In this document: piece after piece, positions 8,081 to 15,956 of the stretch
How positions within the stretch are numbered: the stretch's first letter is position 1
How the letters are laid out: every line of letters begins with the position of its first letter
Assembly: GCA_003167275.1 (NCBI GenBank)
Contig: PMTT01000888.1
Location: 882-37,968 of the forward strand
DNA length: 37,087 nt
Direction: 5' to 3'
Source of the DNA: Bryobacterales bacterium
GTDB taxonomy: Bacteria; Acidobacteriota; Terriglobia; Bryobacterales; Bryobacteraceae
Notes under the pieces: generated by a model
Told to the model about the DNA's origin: nothing
Database searches by the model: none
The model's input: the letters and a program-made list of their open reading frames with translations, nothing else
Position numbers and translations under genes: made by a program

Positions 8081-11000
8081 TGTTCCGCAAGGTCCTGGTC
8101 GCCAATCGAGGCGTTATCGCAGTTCGGATTATCCGCACGCTGCGGCGTATGGGAGTCGGTTCGGTGGCTGTCTACTCGGAGGCGGACCGGCATTCCCTGC
8201 ATGTGGAGCGCGCCGATGAGGCGGTCCTGATTGGCCCTGCGGCAGCGGCCGAGAGCTATCTCTCGGTTGAGCGATTGCTGGAGGCAGCGCGAAAAACAGG
8301 GGCGGAAGCGATCCATCCGGGCTACGGATTTCTGAGCGAGAACGCCGGTTTCGCCGAGGCCTGCGCGGATCGCGGTATCGTCTTCATCGGGCCGTCTCCT
8401 GACCAGATGCGGGCGTTTGGTTTGAAGCACACGGCGCGGCGGATCGCGGGCGAGAACGGAGTGCCGGTGTTGCCGGGCACGCCGCTTCTGGGGTCGCTGG
8501 CCGAGGCGCTGTCGGCCGCCGCACGGATCGGCTACCCTGTGATGCTCAAGAGCACCGCGGGGGGCGGCGGGATCGGCATGCGATCGTGCGACCGCGCGGC
8601 GGAGCTGACGGAATCGTATGCCGCCGTCCAGCGCTTGAGCCAATCCAGTTTCGGCACCGGCGGGATGTATCTGGAGAAATTCGTGGCTCGCGCGCGGCAC
8701 ATCGAGGTACAGATCTTCGGAGACGGCGCGGGCGCCGTGGTCGCGCTGGGGGAGCGCGATTGCTCGGCGCAGCGGCGCAATCAGAAGGTCATTGAGGAGA
8801 CGCCCGCCCCCGGCATCGACGAGGCCACTCGCGCGCGGCTTCTGGACGCCGCGGTGCGGTTGGGCGAGGGCGTGAACTATCGATCCGCCGGCACGGTGGA
8901 ATTCATCTACGACGCCGATACGTCGCAGTTCTACTTCCTGGAAGTGAACACGCGGCTGCAAGTGGAGCACGGAGTCACCGAGGAAGTCACAGGCGTCGAT
9001 CTGGTGGAGTGGATGGTGCGCCTGGCGGCGGGGGATAGACTTTGTAGCGCCGGCGCTACAGGCTGCTCCCTCCAGGTCCGCATCTACGCCGAGGACCCCG
9101 CCAAGAACTTCCAGCCGAGCGCCGGCAAACTTTCGCAAGTGTCCTGGCCGGCACGGGCGCGCGTGGAGACCTGGGTGGAGTCGGGCACGGAGGTCACCCC
9201 GTACTACGACCCGATGCTCGCCAAGATCATCGTGCGCGGCGTCGACCGCGCCGCGGCGCTCGCGGCAATGCGCGCGGCACTGGCGGAGTGCCGCATCGCC
9301 GGCATTGAGACCAACCTGGAGTACTTGCGCCAGGTCTGTGCCGACCCGGCCTTCGAAGCTGGTGGCATCACCACTTCGTTTCTCCGCGCCTTCGATTACC
9401 GGCGCCATGCCGTCGAGGTGCTTGACCCCGGCACGCAGACCACGATTCAGGATTATCCCGGCCGCGTGGGCTACTGGCACGTCGGCGTTCCCCCCTCCGG
9501 TCCGATGGACGCCCTGTCCTTTCGCGTGGGCAACCGCCTGGTGGGAAACGCCGAGGAGGCAGCCGGGCTGGAGATCACGGTGACGGGCCCCGCGCTGCGG
9601 TTCGGCTGCGATGCCACGATCGCGCTCACCGGCGCGGATTTCGGAGCGCGGCTGGACGGCGTGGCACTCGCTCCCTGGCAGGCCGTCGAGGTGAAGGCCG
9701 GTTCGGTCCTGGAACTGGGTTCGGCGCAGGGACCCGGCAGCCGCGCGTATCTGGCGATCGCCGGAGGATTCGACGTGCCGGTGTATCTGGGCAGCCGGAG
9801 CACATTCATCCTAGGCAAATTCGGCGGCCATGCCGGACGAGTGCTCCGGGCAGGCGACGTGGTGCACTTGCTCCCCCGTGGCGCGGGCACTCGTGCCTGC
9901 CGCATCGACTCCCCTGGTGGGACAGGCGGTTTCGCCTGTCCTCCCGCCTGTATGAGGCCCACGCCAACAGAACAGTACCAAACCCACACAGGCCAGAATG
10001 CCCATGTCACAGCGTGGGAAATCGGCGTCCTCTACGGCCCGCACGGTGCGCCCGATTTCTTCACCGCCGCGGACATCCAGACCTTCTTCTCCAACCCGTG
10101 GAAAGTCCACCACAATTCGGACCGCACCGGCGTCCGCCTCATCGGGCCCAAACCGGAGTGGGCGCGCAAAGACGGAGGCGAAGCCGGCCTGCACCCATCG
10201 AACATTCACGACAACGCCTATGCCGTCGGCACCATCGATTTCACGGGCGATATGCCAGTGATCCTGGGTCCCGATGGCCCCAGTCTGGGCGGGTTCGTCT
10301 GCCCGGCCACGATAGTCCAGGCCGAGCTCTGGAAGATCGGCCAACTGAAGCCGGGCGACCTGGTTCGCTTCCGCGCCATTTCCCTGGAACAGGCGCGCGA
10401 AATGGAAAGGCTCCTCGACGACTATGTGCGGACGCTGGACGGACGGCCACCGGGTTTGCCACCGGTGCCGGTTCGCGAGGAGCCGATATTGCGGAGCACC
10501 CCCCAATTGCTGGGCAAGCTAAAGCATACCCTACGGGTTTGCCGGGCCGATGGCGATCGCTACCTGCTGGTCGAATACGGGCCCAACGTCCTCGATCTGA
10601 ACCTCCGCTTCCGTGTCCACGCGCTCGAAAGCCAACTGCGCGGCGCGGCACTTCCGGGCATCCTCGACATCACGCCCGGAGTCCGCTCCCTGCACATCCA
10701 TTACGATGGCAGACTCCTGGCGCGCGAGTCCCTGCTCGAAGCACTGGACGCCTGCGAGCAGCGCATCCCGGATCTCGACGATCTGGTGGTGCCCTCGCGC
10801 ATCGTCCATTTGCCGCTCTCCTGGGACGATCCGGCCACCCAGTTGGCCATTCGCAAATACATGCAGGGGGTCAGGCCCGACGCGCCCTGGTGCCCTAGCA
10901 ACATCGAGTTCATCCGCCGCATCAACGGCCTGGAATCCGTCGATGCTGTCCGCCGTATCGTGTTCGGCGCGAACTACCTGGTGCTAGGCCTGGGCGACGT

Positions 11001-11763
11001 CTACCTGGGCGCGCCGGTGGCCACGCCGACCGATCCGCGCCACCGCATGGTCACCACCAAGTACAATCCGGCGCGCACCTGGACTCCCGAAAACGCCGTG
11101 GGGATTGGAGGCGCCTACCTCTGCGTCTACGGCATGGAAGGGCCGGGCGGATACCAGTTCGTGGGCCGCACCGTCCAGATGTGGAACACCTGGCGCGCCA
11201 CGCGCGAGTTTGAACCCGGTACGCCGTGGCTTCTCCGCTTCTTCGACCAGATCCGGTTTGAGCCGGTCTCCGCCGCCGAACTGCTGGAGATCCGCGACCA
11301 GTTCCCGCATGGGCGCTATCCGCTACGCATCGAGCACCAGGATTTCCGCCTGAAGGACTACCACGCCTTCCTGGCCTCCACCGCAACAGAGGCCGCGGAA
11401 TGCAAGCGCCGCCAGCAGGAAGCCTTCGATGCGGAGCGCGAGCGCTGGGCTCGCGCCGGCGCGGACAAGGTCTTCGAAGCGCCCGACGAAAGCGCCGACC
11501 CAGGTGGCGTCCGCGCAGAAGAGATGCCCGAGGGTTGCCGGTCCGTCTGCTCCCCGGTCACCGCAAGCGTCTGGAACATCGCGGTGGAAACCGGCCAACG
11601 TGTGGAAGCCGGGCAGAAACTGGTGGTCCTGGAAGCCATGAAGATGGAGATTGCCGTGGCATCTCCCGCCGCCGGGACTATCGAGCGGCTGAATTGCATC
11701 GCCGGCGCGTTGGTGATGGCCGGGCAGCACCTGGTCACGCTGCGCCAGGAGGTGAGAACATGA
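8080..11763 (+). CDS. Biotin-dependent urea/guanidine carboxylase
   Basis: 1227 residues, the full length of a single-chain urea-carboxylase-type enzyme. Order: biotin carboxylase (1-445; ATP-grasp glycine loop GGGGIGM near 160-166, [10 protein letters not shown] near 288), carboxyltransferase (about 445-1130; [78 protein letters not shown]), and biotin carrier with EAMKMEI, Lys1188 being the biotinylated residue. It uses ATP and bicarbonate to carboxylate urea or guanidine in the cytoplasm. The two DUF1989 neighbours favour guanidine. Two oddities: an 18-bp palindrome (9043-9060) codes part of a biotin-carboxylase loop, and a hairpin repeat from 9878 codes about 45 foreign-looking residues (600-645) in the carboxyltransferase linker. 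The frame stays open. ATGA overlap with the next gene. Confidence 0.92.
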   Translation: MFRKVLVANRGVIAVRIIRTLRRMGVGSVAVYSEADRHSLHVERADEAVLIGPAAAAESYLSVERLLEAARKTGAEAIHPGYGFLSENAGFAEACADRGIVFIGPSPDQMRAFGLKHTARRIAGENGVPVLPGTPLLGSLAEALSAAARIGYPVMLKSTAGGGGIGMRSCDRAAELTESYAAVQRLSQSSFGTGGMYLEKFVARARHIEVQIFGDGAGAVVALGERDCSAQRRNQKVIEETPAPGIDEATRARLLDAAVRLGEGVNYRSAGTVEFIYDADTSQFYFLEVNTRLQVEHGVTEEVTGVDLVEWMVRLAAGDRLCSAGATGCSLQVRIYAEDPAKNFQPSAGKLSQVSWPARARVETWVESGTEVTPYYDPMLAKIIVRGVDRAAALAAMRAALAECRIAGIETNLEYLRQVCADPAFEAGGITTSFLRAFDYRRHAVEVLDPGTQTTIQDYPGRVGYWHVGVPPSGPMDALSFRVGNRLVGNAEEAAGLEITVTGPALRFGCDATIALTGADFGARLDGVALAPWQAVEVKAGSVLELGSAQGPGSRAYLAIAGGFDVPVYLGSRSTFILGKFGGHAGRVLRAGDVVHLLPRGAGTRACRIDSPGGTGGFACPPACMRPTPTEQYQTHTGQNAHVTAWEIGVLYGPHGAPDFFTAADIQTFFSNPWKVHHNSDRTGVRLIGPKPEWARKDGGEAGLHPSNIHDNAYAVGTIDFTGDMPVILGPDGPSLGGFVCPATIVQAELWKIGQLKPGDLVRFRAISLEQAREMERLLDDYVRTLDGRPPGLPPVPVREEPILRSTPQLLGKLKHTLRVCRADGDRYLLVEYGPNVLDLNLRFRVHALESQLRGAALPGILDITPGVRSLHIHYDGRLLARESLLEALDACEQRIPDLDDLVVPSRIVHLPLSWDDPATQLAIRKYMQGVRPDAPWCPSNIEFIRRINGLESVDAVRRIVFGANYLVLGLGDVYLGAPVATPTDPRHRMVTTKYNPARTWTPENAVGIGGAYLCVYGMEGPGGYQFVGRTVQMWNTWRATREFEPGTPWLLRFFDQIRFEPVSAAELLEIRDQFPHGRYPLRIEHQDFRLKDYHAFLASTATEAAECKRRQQEAFDAERERWARAGADKVFEAPDESADPGGVRAEEMPEGCRSVCSPVTASVWNIAVETGQRVEAGQKLVVLEAMKMEIAVASPAAGTIERLNCIAGALVMAGQHLVTLRQEVRT
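9043..9060. repeat. 18-bp perfect palindrome inside the carboxylase gene
   Basis: tgtagcgcc followed directly by its exact reverse complement ggcgctaca. It lies in frame in the biotin carboxylase part and codes CSAGAT, just before the conserved [10 protein letters not shown]. The encoded residues do not look like the family consensus at this loop. Confidence 0.55.
9878..9940. repeat. Dispersed hairpin repeat in frame inside the carboxylase gene
   Basis: Begins gtggcgcgggcac and matches the start of the 15761 element at about 29 of 33 positions. It contains two hairpins: ggcac/gtgcc (9886-9897) and gacaggcg/cgcctgtc with a 4-base loop (9921-9940). The coding frame runs through it, giving [20 protein letters not shown] and then a Thr/Gln/Pro-rich stretch up to about 10008. 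Confidence 0.7.
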
Positions 11764-13541
11764 CGTCGGATCTCGCGCTGGACCTGGCATCTTTGCGCGC
11801 ACTCTATCAATCGCGGTCGGCCAAGCCCACCGACGTGGTGGCGGCGGTCTACGACCGGATCGGCAGCGGCCCTCTGGCCCCCGTTTGGATCTCCCTGGTG
11901 CCGCGCAAATACGCCATGGCCCAGGCGCGCGAACTGGAGAACGACCCGCTGGCGGCCGCCCGTCCGCTCTACGGCGTCCCGTTCGCCATCAAGGACAACC
12001 TCGACCTGGCCGGCCTCGCGACCACCGCGGGATGCCCCGCCTACGCCTATCAACCGTCCCGCAGCGCGACCGTCGTACAATCGCTGGTCGATGCCGGAGC
12101 GATCCCCATCGGCAAGACCAATCTCGATCAATTCGCCACCGGCCTGGTGGGCACCCGGACACCGCACGGGGCCTGCTCCAGCGTCTTCGACCAGCGGTAC
12201 ATCTCGGGCGGATCCAGTGCGGGCTCGGCCGTGGCAGTCGCCAAGGGGTTGGCCAGTTTTGCGCTGGGCAGCGACACGGCCGGGTCGGGCCGAGTCCCGG
12301 CGGCCTTCAACAACCTGGTAGGTCTGAAGCCCTCGCGCGGCCTGTTGAGCACCCTGGGACTGGTGCCCGCATGTCGGACCTTAGACTGTGTTTCCATCCT
12401 GGCGGCGACCTGTCATGACGCCTGGACCGTGTGGGACTCCGCCCGTGGATTCGATGCCGCCGACCCGTTTTCCCGCGTCCCGTCGTCCGGCCAGTCCGCC
12501 GCGCCCTGGGCCAGCGGGACCTTCCGATTCGGCGTCCCGGCGGCCGACCAGCTTCAGTTCTTTGGCGATGACGAGGCCGCCGCCCTGTATGAAAAGGCGG
12601 TGGCGGCGCTGGAGGGCGTAGGCGGGCAGAAGGTGGAGATCGATTTCGCGGTCTTCCGCGCCGCCGCCGACCTGCTCTATTCCGGCCCGTGGGTGGCTGA
12701 GCGCCTGGCGGCGATCCGCCCATTCCTCGAACAGCATGCCGACCAGATGGACCCGGTGGTGCGCGAGATCATCTCCGGCGCACGCCGCTATACCGCGGTG
12801 GACGCATTCGAGGCCGAATACCGCCTGCGGGAGTTGCGCCGCGCCACCGAATCGCAATGGGAGCGCATGGACGTCCTGGTGCTCCCCACCACCGGAACCA
12901 TTTACACGCACGAAGCCTTGGCCGCCGAGCCTTTCAAACTGAATACCAATCTGGGCTACTACACCAACTTCGTGAACCTGCTGGACCTTGCCGCGGTGGC
13001 GGCGCCCGCCGGTTTTCGTGCCAACGGTTTGCCCTTTGGCGTATCGTTTATCGGCCCGGCGTTCAGCGATGAAGCCCTGCTGGCGGTGGCCGACCGGTAC
13101 CATCGCACGTGGGCCCAACTGCCCGGCCCGGCCATCGACCTGGGGGCGTGCCCTCCAGGCTGCATCGCGGTGGCGGTGGTGGGCGCGCACCTGAAGGGGC
13201 AGCCCTTAAATCGCCAGCTCACGGAGCGCGGAGCGCGCCTGATCAAATCGTGCCGCACCGCGCGCGGCTATCGTCTGTACGCGCTGGATCGGACCATGCC
13301 TCCGAAACCCGGCCTGGTGCGCGACGATAGTTTCGACGGGAAAGGCATCGAGGTGGAGGTGTGGGCGGTGCCCGAAGATCGCTTCGGCGGATTCGTCGCG
13401 GACGTGCCGCCGCCGCTCGGAATCGGGAACGCCACTCTGGATAGCGGCGAGACGGTGAAGTGCTTCATCTGCGAGCCCTATGCGATTCGGGGCGCCACCG
13501 AAATCACCCACTTCGGCGGCTGGCGGAACTATTTGAAGTGA
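11760..13541 (+). CDS. atzF: Allophanate hydrolase
   Basis: 593 residues from the ATG at 11760, which overlaps the carboxylase stop as ATGA; the longer open frame upstream is carboxylase in another frame. Residues ~20-440 are an amidase-signature domain: [11 protein letters not shown] with Lys78, [10 protein letters not shown] with the cis-Ser at 152, and [18 protein letters not shown] with the nucleophile Ser176, the expected Ser-cisSer-Lys triad. The C-terminal ~130 residues ([44 protein letters not shown]) are the allophanate-hydrolase C domain, which in studied enzymes helps convert the intermediate to ammonia and CO2. Length and both domains are normal. It completes the pathway: carboxylated substrate to allophanate to 2 CO2 and 2 NH3. 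Symbol by family; atzF/dur2 naming varies. Confidence 0.93.
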   Translation: MTSDLALDLASLRALYQSRSAKPTDVVAAVYDRIGSGPLAPVWISLVPRKYAMAQARELENDPLAAARPLYGVPFAIKDNLDLAGLATTAGCPAYAYQPSRSATVVQSLVDAGAIPIGKTNLDQFATGLVGTRTPHGACSSVFDQRYISGGSSAGSAVAVAKGLASFALGSDTAGSGRVPAAFNNLVGLKPSRGLLSTLGLVPACRTLDCVSILAATCHDAWTVWDSARGFDAADPFSRVPSSGQSAAPWASGTFRFGVPAADQLQFFGDDEAAALYEKAVAALEGVGGQKVEIDFAVFRAAADLLYSGPWVAERLAAIRPFLEQHADQMDPVVREIISGARRYTAVDAFEAEYRLRELRRATESQWERMDVLVLPTTGTIYTHEALAAEPFKLNTNLGYYTNFVNLLDLAAVAAPAGFRANGLPFGVSFIGPAFSDEALLAVADRYHRTWAQLPGPAIDLGACPPGCIAVAVVGAHLKGQPLNRQLTERGARLIKSCRTARGYRLYALDRTMPPKPGLVRDDSFDGKGIEVEVWAVPEDRFGGFVADVPPPLGIGNATLDSGETVKCFICEPYAIRGATEITHFGGWRNYLK

Positions 13542-13557
13542 GGCTTACCATCCCTTT

Positions 13558-13581
13558 CTTTGGGGCTGATGATGCCCAAAG
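13558..13581 (+). terminator. Possible terminator hairpin after the carboxylase operon
   Basis: A stem ctttggg(g)c / gcccaaag with a 7-base loop and one bulged G lies 16 bp after the allophanate hydrolase stop. There is no T tract, so it may be only a pause or mRNA-stabilising hairpin. Confidence 0.3.
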
Positions 13582-13596
13582 CTGGACAGGGTCTAT

Positions 13597-13625
13597 TTGC
13601 GCAAACCATGGACCTCCGATATGAT
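13597..13625 (+). promoter_or_regulatory. Candidate promoter of the HTH/PIN pair
   Basis: ttgcgc, a 17-base spacer, then tatgat, close to a sigma-70-type promoter and 60 bp upstream of the antitoxin ATG at 13685. An AT-richer stretch with short inverted motifs (atgccac...gtagcat) just downstream could serve as the autoregulatory operator. Based on pattern only. Confidence 0.35.
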
Positions 13626-13684
13626 GTTTATGCCACTTGTAGCATTTGCGGCATTTGGCGCGTCTGTACCAAAGGGGAATCTAA

Positions 13685-14149
13685 ATGGCCCTTCAGGAGC
13701 AACCGCAAGCGCCCGTCGCGCTCTCGGAGAGCGACCAGCGGCAGGTCCTGGCACTTTACCAGAAAATTCAACGCAGCCGCGCCAAACTGGTCGGGCCGGA
13801 CGGAAGAACCCAAAGCATGCCTGCTTCCCTCTGCGAGTTTCTGACGACGCTGACCGCCGACCTCTCCGAAGGCCAGTCCGTCGCCATCGTGCAGAACGAC
13901 GCTCAGCTAACAACGGTGGAGGCCGCCCGAATGCTCGGCGTGTCACGCCAGTTTCTCATTGGACAACTGGAGAGAAACGAGATCCCATTTCACTTGGTCG
14001 GTACTCACCGGCGTGTCTATGCGCGGGACGTGCTGGCGTATAAGATGCAGCGCGACGGCAAGAGGCGCCGGATTCTGGATGAGCTGACTCGTGCAGAAAC
14101 GGCGGAAGGCCTCTACGACCGGGAACCGCCGGATGATCGCACAGACTAA
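13685..14149 (+). CDS. Excisionase-type HTH antitoxin of a PIN toxin pair
   Basis: 154 residues. The central part (~78-125) is a MerR/excisionase-like winged HTH of the kind found in small DNA-binding antitoxins: LTTVEAARMLGVSRQFLIGQLERNEIPFHLVGTHRRVYARDVLAY. The N-terminal 70 residues carry helices and a FLTTLTADLSEGQSVAI segment common in this antitoxin type; the charged C-terminus (DGKRRRILDELTRAETAEGLYD) likely binds the toxin. The stop lies 17 bases inside the following PIN gene, so the two are translationally linked. By family it should neutralise the PIN nuclease and repress the operon. A ribosome site (aaagggga) precedes the ATG. Confidence 0.82.
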   Translation: MALQEQPQAPVALSESDQRQVLALYQKIQRSRAKLVGPDGRTQSMPASLCEFLTTLTADLSEGQSVAIVQNDAQLTTVEAARMLGVSRQFLIGQLERNEIPFHLVGTHRRVYARDVLAYKMQRDGKRRRILDELTRAETAEGLYDREPPDDRTD

Positions 14150-14687
14150 CGAATTGGTCCTGCTCCTGGACACTTGCGTCCTGGTTTCCATGCCGTTGTG
14201 TGACACGCTGCTGCGGCTGGCCGAGGAACCGGCGTTTTACATGCCGCGTTGGAGCGCAGATATTCTCGGCGAATTGCGACGAGGCCTCCGCAGGATGAAG
14301 TATAGCGAGGCCCAGGCCGAGCGGCGGGTTACCGCTATGCAAGCAGCATTTGAAGATGCCTGTGTCACCGGTTACGAGAAGCTCATCCCGTCCATGACGA
14401 ACGACACGAAAGACCGTCACGGACTGGCGGCTGCCGTCTGCGCAGGCGCGCATGCCATCCTCACGGAAAACGTGAAGCACTTCCCCGCCAGGTCCGTCGA
14501 GCCCCACAAGATCGAAGTGCTCACACCCCACCAGTTCCTGGTACACGCATTCCACTTCAACCGGGAACTGCTCGAAGACAAGCTGCGGGGACAAGCAGTG
14601 GCCCGCGGGATTCGCTTTGAGGATCTCGTTCACAAGCTGGCGACATGGGCGCCGCCGTTGCCGAAACTCCTCCTCGACGAGATGTAG
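14133..14687 (+). CDS. PIN-domain ribonuclease toxin
   Basis: 184 residues from the ATG at 14133 inside the end of the antitoxin gene; the longer open frame from 14091 would overlap further with no better start. PIN features: LVLLLDTCVLV with the first acidic residue, ILGELRRGLRR with a conserved-type Glu, TNDTKDRHGLAAAVCAGAHAILTENVKHFP with the later Asp residues and the TxN strand. PIN toxins are Mg-dependent RNases. The ~60 C-terminal residues after the PIN core (HQFLVHAFHFNRELLEDKL) are typical of the longer PIN toxins paired with excisionase-HTH antitoxins. The acidic set appears complete, so the toxin is probably intact. Target RNA unknown. Confidence 0.82.
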   Translation: MIAQTNELVLLLDTCVLVSMPLCDTLLRLAEEPAFYMPRWSADILGELRRGLRRMKYSEAQAERRVTAMQAAFEDACVTGYEKLIPSMTNDTKDRHGLAAAVCAGAHAILTENVKHFPARSVEPHKIEVLTPHQFLVHAFHFNRELLEDKLRGQAVARGIRFEDLVHKLATWAPPLPKLLLDEM

Positions 14688-15311
14688 CTACTCCAGATAC
14701 AACACCTTCCGCTTCTTCTCCACGAGCTTGATGAAATTCCGTTTGATCTTGTATTTCGCCCGCAGCGCCTCCAGATGTTGTACGAACTCCACACTCTGGC
14801 CCATTCGCTTCATCGCGGCCGCCGCCTTCACCAACAAGCCGACGGCCTCTTCGTACCTTCCGGCGCTCTCGCGTGCGACGCCCGCCTCGCCATACCTCAA
14901 ATAGATCGGCGCAGCGTCTTCGGGATGTTCCTTCTCGCGAACGGCGGCAAGCCGGAGCCACAGAGCGTCCGAACATCCCCCAACCCCGGCCTCGCGCCAA
15001 GCATCTTCCGCGTTGCCTTCATCCAGGAAGATCTCCACCAGGACAGAATGGTCCTCGGCCAGCCAGCGGGTCCTGGCCAACCCCGGGGGCTTCTCCTTGG
15101 ACTTCGCGATGCCCGACCGGATCTCTCGAAGCGCGCGCTCCCGGTAATCCGGCCACGCGCCCGCCTTCTTCGCGTGTCTTTGCAGCGTTTTGAATTCCTG
15201 CGGAGATGGGCGCTCCACAAACGCGGCCCACATCACCTGCATGGCCTCATCGTAGCGCTGGCGGCGGTGATACTCTTCCGCGGCGTTCCTCGGGCGCATT
15301 GGGGAACTCAC
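14688..15311 (-). pseudogene. C-terminal remnant of a SWIM-finger/TPR-like protein
   Basis: The frame codes ~200 residues resembling the C-terminal helical-repeat part of SWIM zinc-finger family proteins: AAEEYHRRQRYDEAMQVMW, FKTLQRHAKKAGAWPDYRERAL, LVEIFLDEGNAEDAW, YEEAVGLLVKAAAAMKRMG and LRAKYKIKRNFIKLVEKK. The expected N-terminal several hundred residues with the CxCx(n)CxH SWIM finger are missing. At about 15285-15300 the sequence switches to the start of a nucleotidyltransferase-like gene read in another frame. A GTG at 15311 or ATG at 15299 could still allow translation, but the protein would be only a tail. I call it a remnant left by a deletion. The stop abuts the end of the convergent PIN toxin gene. 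Confidence 0.6.
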
Positions 15312-15405
15312 CGAGGATGGCCTGACTGCCGATCACCACGATGTCATTGTCATCGGCGATGGTTCCGGCAGCTCGAATGATGTGCTCCAGTTGGGCGCGG
15401 GTCAC
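15247..15405 (-). pseudogene. Truncated head of a nucleotidyltransferase-like (DUF6036-type) protein
   Basis: From a GTG at 15405 (overlapping the upstream stop as GTGA) the frame codes VTRAQLEHIIRAAGTIADD followed by NDIVVIGSQAILGEFPNAPEE. The IVVIGSQAILG segment is the start of a nucleotidyltransferase-like fold seen in DUF6036-type proteins, where the G-S motif opens the active site. After about 40 residues the match ends, the frame enters the SWIM-type remnant out of frame and stops at 15247. Catalytic acidic residues lie beyond the break, so it should be inactive. Family assignment is from memory of the motif and rests on a short piece. Confidence 0.6.
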
Positions 15406-15740
15406 GGCTGGCCGGCTGGTTGCGGCGCAAACCGCGAGTAGACGGCCCAGCGTTCCGCCGGCTCTAGGACGCCCGCAAAAGGCGTCGCCTGGCGCATCGC
15501 ATTCATCCGCTCGCTGTCCTCCTCCAGCAATGCCAGGACCTCGGATATCGGACGGTCCAGAATCTCACGCCAGGCCTCCCAGTAGGGCTGCGACCGCCCG
15601 GCGGATGCGCTCCAACGCGCCAGATTTTCGCGCGCAATTTCGATGAGTTCCGGATGAGCTTGCAACTTGGCGGCGATGGCGCGGTGCAATTCCAGGCTGC
15701 GCCGGTCAATCCGCCGATGCCCTTGAAGAGGCAAGTTCAT
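15402..15740 (-). CDS. Small protein, upstream partner of the truncated nucleotidyltransferase-like gene
   Basis: 112 residues from the ATG at 15740 (MNLPLQGHRRIDRRS). The open frame extends to 15932, but that part is the inverted-repeat element and looks non-coding. The protein is helical and charged: LELHRAIAAKLQAHPELIEIARENL, YWEAWREILDRPISEVLALLEEDSERMNAMRQATPFAGVL and EPAERWAVYSRF. I recall similar small proteins sitting directly upstream of nucleotidyltransferase-like genes, in an arrangement like a toxin-antitoxin pair, with the second gene starting at a 4-base stop/start overlap as here. The role is therefore inferred, not shown. With the partner truncated, this gene is probably an orphan. 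Its promoter must lie in or beyond the 15761-15932 element. Confidence 0.6.
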   Translation of the reverse strand: MNLPLQGHRRIDRRSLELHRAIAAKLQAHPELIEIARENLARWSASAGRSQPYWEAWREILDRPISEVLALLEEDSERMNAMRQATPFAGVLEPAERWAVYSRFAPQPAGQP

Positions 15741-15760
15741 GCCCACATTGTATCGCCGAT

Positions 15761-15932
15761 GTGGCGCGGACACTCGTGTCTGCCGCGTCGAGACTCGTCT
15801 CGACGCATTTCGCGCCCGGCCCGAAATGCCACGAAGAGCAACGGGATTGCTTTCCCTTGCAGCGTAGATGACGTGCTGCGCCAACTGCGTCGAGACGAGT
15901 CTCGACGCGGCAGACACGAGTGTCCGCGCCAC
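15761..15932. repeat. 172-bp element with 46-bp perfect terminal inverted repeats
   Basis: Bases 15761-15806 are the exact reverse complement of 15887-15932. Each arm also folds on itself: gacac/gtgtc and gtcgaga/tctcgac hairpins. The 80-bp centre shows no coding signal. Arm starts match the repeat at 9878. No clear target-site duplication flanks it and no transposase is present, so it is a MITE-like or paired-repeat structure. It lies between the divergent small gene (15740) and the cytochrome gene (15957), in the promoter area of both. Confidence 0.85.
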
Positions 15933-15956
15933 CGGTTCTATGGGACAATCTGATCC

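Noticed and set aside
7771-9480. 569-codon open frame on the minus strand
   Set aside because: It lies fully antisense to well-matched DUF1989 and carboxylase coding sequence, has an Arg/His/Pro/Ala-rich composition typical of GC-rich shadow frames, and shows no domain.
15741-15932. N-terminal extension of the small gene ending at 15402
   Set aside because: The extension is coded by the perfect inverted-repeat element and looks non-coding; the ATG at 15740 fits better.
15761-15932. Insertion sequence or CRISPR unit
   Set aside because: No transposase, no target duplication and no regularly spaced direct repeats; only the inverted arms are present.
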